Source: Luteolibacter luteus (GTDB lineage: Bacteria; Verrucomicrobiota; Verrucomicrobiia; Verrucomicrobiales; Akkermansiaceae). From it: a stretch of 64,000 nt of DNA. A model generated the notes under the pieces. The model was not told the DNA's origin. It made no database searches and saw nothing but the letters and a program-made list of their open reading frames with translations. The DNA lies in contig NZ_CP051774.1 of the NCBI RefSeq assembly GCF_012913485.1, positions 1,426,001 to 1,490,000 on the forward strand, in the 5' to 3' direction. A program made the position numbers and the translations under genes. Positions 27,376 to 34,992 of the stretch are shown piece after piece (the stretch's first letter is position 1; the number at the start of each line of letters is the position of its first letter).

Positions 27376-28694
27376 GTGCGATCCTCCTCGTGCATGCTGA
27401 GTTCGACCTCAAGGCCCTTCTGGCTATCGAGGAAAGCTTCCCATGCGGCTCGTTCGTCCGGCTTCACTTCGTGAGGGCGACCCTCCTTGTCGAAGTCTGC
27501 CACATGGATGACCACGCGGCGGCCACCCCGGGCATCGGTCACGCGCTTCAAGGTCTCCTCCATGCGGCGCGGGGCGAGCGCCCAGCCTTCCGCCACCAGG
27601 ATAACCCCGGCATTGGCCTTCGACAGCGCCGCGTTTGCAGAGGCCTCGCGACCGGCATCGAGCACATCGAGGGTTTCCCAAGCGACAGGGTTGAGGCGGA
27701 GGTGGCGCAAGAAAAAGGGACGCAGGATTTCACGATCCGGCGAGATGCCGCCAAGATCGATTACCAGCGCGCCGTCGGTCGGACCCTTCGGATCGCTGCC
27801 GCGCTTCACGCCGGTCAGCACACGCCAAAGCTTGCGATGGAGCGGCGATTGGAAGTCGGGACTGCGGAGGGCGTTCCACTCCTTGAAGGCCGCCAGGTTC
27901 CCGATCAGCCAGCGGGGAATCATTCCCCAAGCGCCGAGAGCGAGGACGAGGAAAAGCATCCAACTGGCTCCCCCACCCTCCCAATTCGCACCACGACGGG
28001 TTCCTGCCACGTCCGGTAGGGCCTCCGGTCCCATCCACATCCAAGGCAGGGCGAGCAGCTTCACCGAGCGCTCTAACAAGCTCTGCATGGCTGTCTGGGT
28101 GGTCGTCTCCCAGAAGAAGCCCACCTTATAGAAAAAGAACATCACGCAGAGCGCGAGCATGGCCCCGAAATGGTAATCCGCCGCAGCAATCTGCACCTTG
28201 CGGACGACCGACCAGCCGAGCGCCTTGGTGAGCTCGGGATTTCCCTCGATCCGGGCCATGGCCTCGCGGCCCTTTTCCCCGGAGAAGCGGTTTGCGAGTT
28301 TTTTGAGGGCTGCGCCGGCCACACCGGCCCCCGCGGGACGAAAAATCAGGGCGAGCATGCCGCCGATGAGGATCAACCAAGGGATGAACAAGGTGACGGT
28401 CAGGAACACGACCACGTGAACCCCTTCCCGATGGCGGTCGAAACAGCCCCAAGCAGCCCCGAAACCGGCGAGAATCGCCACGAAGGCCATCAAGCGTCCG
28501 GCCCAGCCGAGTGCCGAAACCCAGGATTTCCCGGGACCTCCCGGCGCTTGATGCTTTTTCCAAGCCTTGAAGACCACGCTGCGGGAATCGCTCGATGGCA
28601 ATTCCTCCGGGCGCGACGATCCGTCCCAGTTCGCCAAGGCGACCTCGAAGTCGATCAGTTCATCCAATTTCCAACGCTCGCCGGAGCCGCGCAT
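27360..28694 (-). CDS. DUF2868 membrane protein, partner of the DUF3482 GTPase
   Basis: The 444-residue product has membrane helices around residues 60-80, 90-115, 175-195 and 255-275, separated by charged loops. The N-terminal ERWKLDELIDFEVALANWD and the C-terminal soluble domain (ALVIDLGGISPDREIL, VILVAEGWALAPRRMEETL, RRVVIHVADFDKEG) match the DUF2868 family. The ATG at 28694 (MRGSGERWKLDEL) is chosen. The frame is open to 28826, but that would leave only 2 bp to the divergent cytochrome gene, and the extra 44 residues look unlike the family. It overlaps the GTPase gene by 16 bp, implying coupled translation. Confidence 0.85.
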   Translation of the reverse strand: MRGSGERWKLDELIDFEVALANWDGSSRPEELPSSDSRSVVFKAWKKHQAPGGPGKSWVSALGWAGRLMAFVAILAGFGAAWGCFDRHREGVHVVVFLTVTLFIPWLILIGGMLALIFRPAGAGVAGAALKKLANRFSGEKGREAMARIEGNPELTKALGWSVVRKVQIAAADYHFGAMLALCVMFFFYKVGFFWETTTQTAMQSLLERSVKLLALPWMWMGPEALPDVAGTRRGANWEGGGASWMLFLVLALGAWGMIPRWLIGNLAAFKEWNALRSPDFQSPLHRKLWRVLTGVKRGSDPKGPTDGALVIDLGGISPDREILRPFFLRHLRLNPVAWETLDVLDAGREASANAALSKANAGVILVAEGWALAPRRMEETLKRVTDARGGRRVVIHVADFDKEGRPHEVKPDERAAWEAFLDSQKGLEVELSMHEEDRTWAPG

Positions 28695-28828
28695 CGCTGC
28701 CTCACTTTCTCCATCTTCTGCCGCGGGCCAAGGGGGAAGTTCGCCCCCGCCCGGCTTCCTGCCCCAAATGGGTAGGTGCGAACCACGACAGGATTTGCAA
28801 ACGTGCGACGTCCTCATAGGAAGCATTC

Positions 28829-29881
28829 ATGAGAAAAACGCTGCTCTTCTACTGCCTCGGGCTTTCGCCACTGCTCGCGAATCCCCTGCTCACCTACGAG
28901 AATCGCCCGCTTGGCAGCTCGGAAGAGCCGCTGGTGATGAGCACTTATCTGCCGGATCCGGGACTGGACCCTGCAGTTTTCTCTCACCACTACAAGAGCG
29001 CACCGGCCCCGAAATACAATCCGGGCAAGGGCGAAGACGTTCCGGGAGAAGAAAAGCCGATCCCGGGCGTGGCGGCGGGACTGGCGGTAAGCTTCGGGCC
29101 CTCTCTGGCCTACGTTTTCGACACCACGGAGAGCCGGCTCTTCTATGCGTGGCAGGGAGGATTCCTCGATTTCACCCCCTACTGGGGTGACCAGAAGCGC
29201 GGATCGCGCGTGTCCTTCGACTACGTGCCGAAGCTGGTAGGCAATCTCTTCCACAAGACCTCCGGCAAGAATCCGGTGCAGATCAATGGCAAGAGCGTCG
29301 ACGAGTTTCCGGGCGGCCCGCAGTATGTCGGCTATTCGCTGATCAAGGGAGCCCCCCGCTTCGAATACAAGGCGGGAGACCACCTCGTAACGGTGCTGTT
29401 GAAGCCGTCGGCCAAGGAGCAATCCTTCGAGGCCGAAGTGAGCTGCACGCCTCCCGCCCCGCTGGCTTGGAAAGAGGGCGACTTTTCCGTGGAAGGAAAA
29501 GATGGCAAGCTGGCTTTCACCTACACCGGCAAGACCCTCGGCAGCTATCAGGGCTATCAAGTGAAGATCGACCTGCGGAAGGCTAACAAGGAGGCAGGCG
29601 AAACGCTCTACAACAACTACGGCTGCATCGCCTGTCACTCGACCGATGGATCGAAGGGTCACGGCCCATCGCTCGGCGGCTTGGCCGACACCATGGTCGA
29701 GCTCGAAGGCAGCGACCAAAAGGTGCTGGCCGACCGGGAATACCTGCTGGAGTCGATCAAGAACCCGAATGCGAAGATCGCGAAGGGATATCCGCCCAAC
29801 TACATGCCTCCCTTTGGCATCCCGGATGTCGAATACGATTCCCTGGTCCTCTTCATCCAGTCCCTTTCCAAACCCGAATGA
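28829..29881 (+). CDS. Secreted c-type cytochrome protein
   Basis: The 350-residue product has an N-terminal export signal (MRKTLLFYCLGLSPLLA). About 220 residues of beta-rich domain with no cofactor motif follow: GVAAGLAVSFGPSLAYVFDT, then AWQGGFLDFTPYWG. The C-terminal cytochrome c domain has haem motif CIACH (266-270) and probable axial Met326 in NYMPPF. The N-terminal domain appears in Verrucomicrobiota and Planctomycetota proteins linked to secreted dehydrogenases. The stop codon overlaps the next gene's ATG (ATGA at 29878), so the cytochrome and the propeller protein are translationally coupled. It probably accepts electrons from that partner. Confidence 0.85.
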   Translation: MRKTLLFYCLGLSPLLANPLLTYENRPLGSSEEPLVMSTYLPDPGLDPAVFSHHYKSAPAPKYNPGKGEDVPGEEKPIPGVAAGLAVSFGPSLAYVFDTTESRLFYAWQGGFLDFTPYWGDQKRGSRVSFDYVPKLVGNLFHKTSGKNPVQINGKSVDEFPGGPQYVGYSLIKGAPRFEYKAGDHLVTVLLKPSAKEQSFEAEVSCTPPAPLAWKEGDFSVEGKDGKLAFTYTGKTLGSYQGYQVKIDLRKANKEAGETLYNNYGCIACHSTDGSKGHGPSLGGLADTMVELEGSDQKVLADREYLLESIKNPNAKIAKGYPPNYMPPFGIPDVEYDSLVLFIQSLSKPE

Positions 29882-31404
29882 TCCCCATGCAGCTCTCCAA
29901 GATTCGCGTCTCATCACGCCCATTCGCGGTTAGTCTTTCGGCACTGCTTCTCGCCACGGCGACCAGCCCCGCCGACGAGTTCAAGGACTGCTACCAGATC
30001 GAGGACATCAAGCTGCCCGAGGGCGTGCCGCCGGAAGTCGGCGGCCTCGATTTCGCGGCGGATGGCACAATCTACGTCGTGCTTCGTCGCGGGGACGTGA
30101 TCCGCGCGAAGCCTTCCGCGAATCCGGATGACTTCCAGTGGGAGCTCTTTGCCAGCGGCTTCCACAATGGTTGCGGCATCGATGTGGTGACGCCCTCCAA
30201 AATCCGCATTACCCAGATGGCGGACATGACCGAGGTGGAAGACACCGATGGTGATGGCAAGGCAGACCGATTCACCCGCTTCGCCTCCGGCTGGGGGCTC
30301 AGCGGCAACTACCACGAAACGAACACCCTCGCGAAGGACGGGAAGGGCGGCTACTATATCTCGGTCGGCACAGCCTCGCACGCGGGTCCCACCTTCGAGC
30401 ATGTGCTGGGTGAGTTTTCCCCTGAAGGGCGCCGTGGGCGGAACTATTCCTCGGTGAAGTGGAAGGGCTGGATCCTCCACACCGACGACAAGGGCAAGGT
30501 GACACCGGTGGCCAGCGGCTTCCGCATGGCAAACGGCATCTATCAGGATCCCGATGGCAATCTTTGGGCGGGCGACAACCAGGGAGACTGGAAGGCCATC
30601 ACGCCCCTGTATCATGTGGAGCAGGGCAACTTCTATGGTCACCCCGCAAGCCTGGTGTGGGATCCGGCCTGGGCCGGCAAGGACCCGCTGGCCACTTACC
30701 GGAAGGATCTGGATGCCTACAACAAGCACCGCACCAAGGCCGCGGTGGAACTCCCGAACAAAGAGATCAACCGCTCTGCCGGTGAGCCCTACGAACTTCC
30801 CCGCAACGGCTCCTTCGGTCCCTTCGCCGGGCAACTGCTGGTGCCGGATAACAACGGCGAGCGCATTTCCCGGGTGATGCTGGAGAAGGTGAACGGCAAG
30901 TTCCAAGGAGCCGTGACCCAATTCATCGAGAACCACGGGCTGCGCTCGGGCAACCATCGCATCCGTTTCTCCCCGAACGGGAAGCAGATGTATGTGGGCC
31001 AGACTGTCCGCGGCTGGGGCACTCCTGCCGAAGGCCTGCAGCGGATCACCTGGAAGGGTGGCACGCCCTTCGACATCGAGAGCTTCAAGATCACGAAGAA
31101 GGGCTTCAAGGTGAGCTTTACCAAGGATCTTCCGGACAAGCTGAAGGAGGAGAAAGCCTGGGACTTTTCGTCCTTCACCGTGCAACCGAAGTGGACTTAC
31201 GGCAGCGACCAGGAGAATGAGCGCAAGCACGAGGTGAAGGACTTCAAGGTAACGGACAAGCGCAGCGTGGAGGTGGAACTGGAGGACTTCTCCCCAGGGA
31301 AGATCTACAAGCTGGAGCTGCCGAAGGATGTGAACTCGGGTGACGACAAGTCACCGCTGCAGCATCGACTGGCGTTCTACACCGCGAATGAACTGCCGGA
31401 GTAA
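29878..31404 (+). CDS. Secreted six-bladed beta-propeller (sugar dehydrogenase/PQQ-like) protein
   Basis: The 508-residue product has an N-terminal signal peptide (SLSALLLATATSPA). Repeated propeller strands carry the DGTIYV and DGNLWAGDNQGDW motifs seen in PQQ-dependent sugar-dehydrogenase-like or DUF7133-type proteins. ITQMADMTEVEDTDGDGKAD carries a Ca-binding-like DTDGDGKAD loop. The C-terminal about 90 residues form an extra beta domain. Its start overlaps the cytochrome gene (ATGA). An internal ATG at 29887 is also possible. The likely role is periplasmic oxidation with electrons passed to the partner cytochrome; the substrate is unknown. I see no proof of PQQ binding. Confidence 0.78.
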   Translation: MIPMQLSKIRVSSRPFAVSLSALLLATATSPADEFKDCYQIEDIKLPEGVPPEVGGLDFAADGTIYVVLRRGDVIRAKPSANPDDFQWELFASGFHNGCGIDVVTPSKIRITQMADMTEVEDTDGDGKADRFTRFASGWGLSGNYHETNTLAKDGKGGYYISVGTASHAGPTFEHVLGEFSPEGRRGRNYSSVKWKGWILHTDDKGKVTPVASGFRMANGIYQDPDGNLWAGDNQGDWKAITPLYHVEQGNFYGHPASLVWDPAWAGKDPLATYRKDLDAYNKHRTKAAVELPNKEINRSAGEPYELPRNGSFGPFAGQLLVPDNNGERISRVMLEKVNGKFQGAVTQFIENHGLRSGNHRIRFSPNGKQMYVGQTVRGWGTPAEGLQRITWKGGTPFDIESFKITKKGFKVSFTKDLPDKLKEEKAWDFSSFTVQPKWTYGSDQENERKHEVKDFKVTDKRSVEVELEDFSPGKIYKLELPKDVNSGDDKSPLQHRLAFYTANELPE

Positions 31405-31770
31405 CCAAGGCCAAGACGAAGGAGTCCGGATTGAATCAACTTGGCCGAGGGTCTTCCGAGGCAGTTGGTTCTCCGGATGATTCCTGAGGAATCCCGACGG
31501 ACGAGGACTAGAGAAACCCGCCGTTTCCGGCCGCCTGTTCCGCCTGTTATATCAGTGAAATTTACAGGCGGTTCGGGAAAATCTGGCGAATCCGAAGGAG
31601 AGAAAAAGAGAGAAATCCGACCGACATGGCAAGAATCTGCCAGAACGGTCGCTTTCCCGAAACCTTTGTCAGTGGTCCCCGCTGCCTCCTTGCAGGCCAG
31701 ACATGAAGGGACCGTACGCGGACGAGCGAGGGCGCTCGTCCCTACCTGAGCGAGCCTCCCGGCTCACAAC
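31405..31770. other. Intergenic region between convergent genes
   Basis: This 366-bp gap lies between the propeller gene and the convergent rimO gene and contains no supportable gene. Its main content is copy B of the dispersed repeat (31540-31685, minus orientation). As both flanking genes point inward, the repeat cannot be a promoter for either. Confidence 0.5.
31540..31685 (-). repeat. Dispersed intergenic repeat, copy B
   Basis: Read on the minus strand it matches copy A (15278-15430). The shared order is CGGGGACCACTG, TTCTGGCAGA, TTGCCATGTCG, a pyrimidine run with TTTCTCTC, GCCTGTAAATTTCACTG, ATAACAGGC and a second AACAGGC. The dyads TGGCA...TGCCA and GCCTGT...ACAGGC are kept though the sequences have diverged. 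Confidence 0.6.
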
Positions 31771-33174
31771 TTAGCGCGCAGCGACGAGGTCGTAGCCGCG
31801 CCAGTCGGAGATGGTAACATCGGCGAACTCGCCGACGGGGATGCCCTTGTCGACGTGAACGGAACCGTCGATCTCGGGCGCATCCCATTCGGTGCGACCG
31901 ACGCCGGATTCCTCGACCAAGACGCGGACCTTCTTGCCGACCTGCTCCTGATTTACCTCACCGGCGACCTTCTGGAGCTCAGCCATGGCGCGGCTCCAGC
32001 GGCTCTTGCGGGTCATGTGGTGGAGCTGGCCATCCATCTTGTAAGCCCGGGTCCCCTCTTCCTTCGAATATTGGAAGACGCCCGCGCGCTCGAAGCGGAA
32101 CTCACGGATGAACTCGAGGAGTTCCTCGAAATCCTCCTCGGTCTCGCCGGGGAAACCTACGATGAAGGTCGTACGAATGCCGAGGCCCGGAATGCCGGCA
32201 CGCATGCGGCGCAGCAGGTCACGGATGTAGTCGCCGCTGGTCACACGCTTCATGGCGGTGAGCATGCGGTCGGAAATGTGCTGGAGCGGGATGTCGACGT
32301 ACTTCGCCACCTTGTCGCACTCGGCGATGGTCTGGATGAGCTCGTCCGACCAGTGAGCCGGGTGGGTATAGAGCAGACGCACCCAGAAGTCGCCTTCGAT
32401 CTTGTTGATCTCGCGGAGCAGGGTGGAGAGGGACTCGCCGCGGGAGGAATTCACCGGGGAGTTTGGCTTCGGCCGCTCGCCTTCCCACTGGTCCATGCCG
32501 AAATAGGTGGTGTCCTGTGAGATGAGGTTGATCTCCTTCACGCCGGACTTCACCAGCGCTTCCACTTCCTTCACCACGGACTCCTGAGTGCGGGAGCGGT
32601 GCATGCCGCGGATCTTCGGGATGATGCAGAAGGTACAGGTGTGATTGCAGCCTTCGGCGATCTTCACGTAAGCGAAATGTTCCGGCGTGAGGCGGAAGCG
32701 CGGGGTGGTATAGTCCGGCACGTACTTCGGCTTCAGCGTCACGTAATCGCGCGGATCATCCGTGGCAGCGGGACCTTCGGTCTTGGCGACCTCCTCGGCA
32801 TTCTTCTTTCCGAGCAGATTCTCAATGATCGGAGCGACCTTCGTGATCTGGTCGAGGCCGATGAAGGCGTCCACTTCCGGCATGATGCCCGGCAGGTCCT
32901 TTGCGAAGCGCTGGGAAAGGCAGCCGGCCACGATAATCTTCTGACGGGCACGATCCGGATCCTCCGTGCGGGCATTCACGGCACCGAAGACGGCATCGAT
33001 CGACTCCTGCTTCGCCATATCGATAAACGAGCAGGTATTCACGATCAGCACGTCCGCCAGTTCGGCCTCGGTGGTGAGGGCCATTCCGGCTTCGGCGAGG
33101 TGGCCCATCATGACTTCGGAGTCGATGAGGTTCTTCGCGCAACCAAGGGAAATAAGACCGACGGTGGTGGACAT
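31771..33174 (-). CDS. rimO: Ribosomal protein S12 methylthiotransferase
   Basis: This radical-SAM enzyme adds a methylthio group to the aspartate of ribosomal protein S12. The 467-residue product has the N-terminal MTTase domain with cluster cysteines Cys12 (LGCAKN), Cys48 (NTCSF) and Cys85 (GCLSQ). The radical-SAM triad is Cys176, Cys180 and Cys183 in GCNHTCTFCIIP. It then has IRTTFIVGFPGETEEDFEEL and a C-terminal TRAM domain (about 400-467). It is about 25 residues longer than the common RimO, mainly through an insertion around 122-145 and another at about 230-245. Heptanucleotide repeats lie immediately upstream of the ATG. Unlinked to other translation genes here. Confidence 0.93.
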   Translation of the reverse strand: MSTTVGLISLGCAKNLIDSEVMMGHLAEAGMALTTEAELADVLIVNTCSFIDMAKQESIDAVFGAVNARTEDPDRARQKIIVAGCLSQRFAKDLPGIMPEVDAFIGLDQITKVAPIIENLLGKKNAEEVAKTEGPAATDDPRDYVTLKPKYVPDYTTPRFRLTPEHFAYVKIAEGCNHTCTFCIIPKIRGMHRSRTQESVVKEVEALVKSGVKEINLISQDTTYFGMDQWEGERPKPNSPVNSSRGESLSTLLREINKIEGDFWVRLLYTHPAHWSDELIQTIAECDKVAKYVDIPLQHISDRMLTAMKRVTSGDYIRDLLRRMRAGIPGLGIRTTFIVGFPGETEEDFEELLEFIREFRFERAGVFQYSKEEGTRAYKMDGQLHHMTRKSRWSRAMAELQKVAGEVNQEQVGKKVRVLVEESGVGRTEWDAPEIDGSVHVDKGIPVGEFADVTISDWRGYDLVAAR

Positions 33175-33177
33175 ATG

Positions 33178-33213
33178 AGAAGACGAAAGACTTGAAGACA
33201 GAAGACGGAAGAC
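33178..33213. repeat. Heptanucleotide-phased repeat upstream of rimO
   Basis: In the reading direction of rimO this is GTCTTCC, GTCTTCT, GTCTTCA, one extra base, GTCTTTC, GTCTTCT, ending 3 bases before the start codon. A shorter pair (GTCTTCT, GTCTTTC) recurs further upstream at about 33269-33285. No Shine-Dalgarno sequence is visible. Confidence 0.7.
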
Positions 33214-33335
33214 TGGAGCGATGAGGAGGCTTCAGGCGTTGGGGTGAGGGACGAACCGGCTTGGGGTCGAAAGACAGAAGACTGGAGCGGGGTCCGCATC
33301 CAGTCTTGTTAGCGAAATGGAAAATCAGGCCGTGA

Positions 33336-34001
33336 TCAGAAAGGAGGCTCCATGATGAGCTCGTCGCCCGGCTCCGGAGGGCTGTCACCGAATCCGCCGA
33401 CGGGATTCGCGATGCCACCTTCGATGGTCACCTCGCCCACCTTCAAGCGTCCCAAGATCCCGGTATTCCGGCGAACGCAGAGCACTGTATCCGGGGTCAC
33501 GTTTTCGGGCATCACGATATCGATCGTGGCAAAGCCGCCGAGATTGTCGTCCTGGATCCACTCACGGACGCGGGCCATGACGAGGGCATCCTTGATCACG
33601 CGGGCGCGGCGGGCCTCCTTATCGCGGCTTTCGGTGACCTTTCCGGTAACGAAGGCTGCTTCCTTGTCCGAAGTAGCGGCATTCCGCTCAGCCTTGTCCT
33701 TCTCCGCTTGGAGTTGGGCGATTTCGGCGCGCATTGCTTCAAGCTGGGAAGGATCGGCTGCGGGCTCCGGAGCCGGGGCCGGGGCTGCCTTCTCGGTCAC
33801 TTCCCTCAGCAAACGGCGCTCCCGCTCCGTCTGGAGACGGTCCTGCTCGAGCTGGATTTCAGCGAGTTGACGCTTCATCTCGGTCAGCTCGGTGGTTCCC
33901 GCGCTGTTATCGGCAGGAGCGGAATTATTCTTGTACGAGACGGCCAGAGCCCCGAGCAGCAACGCGATCGTGGCGCCAAGCAGAATCTTCAACGTGTCCA
34001 T
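33336..34001 (-). CDS. Membrane-anchored coiled-coil protein
   Basis: The 221-residue product has one N-terminal membrane helix (about 5-22, LKILLGATIALLLGALAV). A long heptad-rich charged coiled coil follows (about 40-140: EMKRQLAEIQLEQDRLQTER and AEIAQLQAEKDKAERN), interrupted by an Ala/Pro segment. A small C-terminal beta domain (about 155-221: NLGGFATIDIVMPENV, TGILGRLKVGEV) ends in an acidic proline-rich tail. Similar proteins occur across Verrucomicrobiota with unknown function. It is 161 bp upstream of the rimO start, same strand. Confidence 0.78.
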   Translation of the reverse strand: MDTLKILLGATIALLLGALAVSYKNNSAPADNSAGTTELTEMKRQLAEIQLEQDRLQTERERRLLREVTEKAAPAPAPEPAADPSQLEAMRAEIAQLQAEKDKAERNAATSDKEAAFVTGKVTESRDKEARRARVIKDALVMARVREWIQDDNLGGFATIDIVMPENVTPDTVLCVRRNTGILGRLKVGEVTIEGGIANPVGGFGDSPPEPGDELIMEPPF

Positions 34002-34117
34002 GGGCGCGGAGGTTGCGCAGGGTCCGGCGGCTTGTCAACGCGACGACTCGCCGTCGGGATACTGGAATTTCCGGTTCTCCGGAGCACCCGGAGTGGCCCG
34101 AGGCGGGAAATCCGGCC

Positions 34118-34864
34118 TTATTTCAGACGCCGGATCTTGATCGCATCCCAAAGTTTCCGGTCTCCCGCCTCGCGAAATGCCGCCCGCCACGATTTCAGGG
34201 CAGCGCCGGGAAGGACTTCGGCGCCGCCGACCAGCGTTTCATTGAGGCTGGCCGGGGTGGTCACGGAGCGGACCACGGGAAATCCTTCACGAAAGGCGGC
34301 ACGGGTGCGGATCTGCATGGCCCGGTGGCCGGATCCATTGACCAAGTTCGCCAGAAGCAGGCCGCCCGGTTTGAGGAGGCGCTTGAGGGCCTTGATCTGT
34401 CCGGAGTCCGATTTACCGGGGCGGAAAACGTCATCGCTGCCGGCGAGGTAGACGTCGTCGATCACCACGTCGAAGCGCTCCTTGCATTTCGCAATCCACT
34501 GGTAGGCGTCGGCGAAGTGGATCTCGATGCCGAGGTCATCCAAGCGCATATTCAGTTCGGCGAGGGCGACGATTTCCTGATCGATGTCCACGGCGACCAG
34601 GCGACTATCGGGGAGCAGGTGGTGCAGGATCCGCATGGCGGTGCCGCCGGCGAGGCCGAGCATGAGGATGGAGCGCGGTGGCCCAGCGGGGCGGAGGAGG
34701 GCCGCGGCGGCTAGATTATCCCAAGCCAGGCCGGTGAGGTATCGCTTCTCATGCCACCAGGCATGGATGGCACCCGCGACACGGAACTCACACTGACGCT
34801 CGGATTTCCAGATCTGCACCTTCTGGTGCTTGGTATCGACGATGGCGTGGCAGCGCAGGGGCAT
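34118..34864 (-). CDS. Spermidine-synthase-like methyltransferase fold protein
   Basis: The 248-residue product has a class I Rossmann fold. SILMLGLAGGTAMRILHHL is motif I, then VAVDIDQEIVALAELNM. DVVIDDVYLAGSDDVF takes the place of the spermidine-synthase gate loop, and ALKRLLKPGGLLLANLV follows. It begins with a short beta domain (RCHAIVDTKHQKVQIWKS). It is a second, distinct member of the family seen at 13661. The ATG at 34864 is used; the frame is open upstream, but that extension is Arg/Pro-rich noise overlapping the end of glmS. The substrate is unknown. Confidence 0.75.
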   Translation of the reverse strand: MPLRCHAIVDTKHQKVQIWKSERQCEFRVAGAIHAWWHEKRYLTGLAWDNLAAAALLRPAGPPRSILMLGLAGGTAMRILHHLLPDSRLVAVDIDQEIVALAELNMRLDDLGIEIHFADAYQWIAKCKERFDVVIDDVYLAGSDDVFRPGKSDSGQIKALKRLLKPGGLLLANLVNGSGHRAMQIRTRAAFREGFPVVRSVTTPASLNETLVGGAEVLPGAALKSWRAAFREAGDRKLWDAIKIRRLK

Positions 34865-34992
34865 GGTGACACTGAAGGGGAAATGAAGAGGGCGGGCAAT
34901 CTTCGTTGAAGATGCTTGGTCGGCTCGACAACGGAGTGGCGCTTTTCGAAGCGCCACTCCGGTTGCGGCGCCGAAGCGCGCCAAGCCAATGG

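Noticed and set aside
29914-31230. 438-codon minus-strand ORF opposite the propeller gene
   Set aside because: Shadow of the GC-rich propeller gene, which has a signal peptide and repeated propeller motifs.
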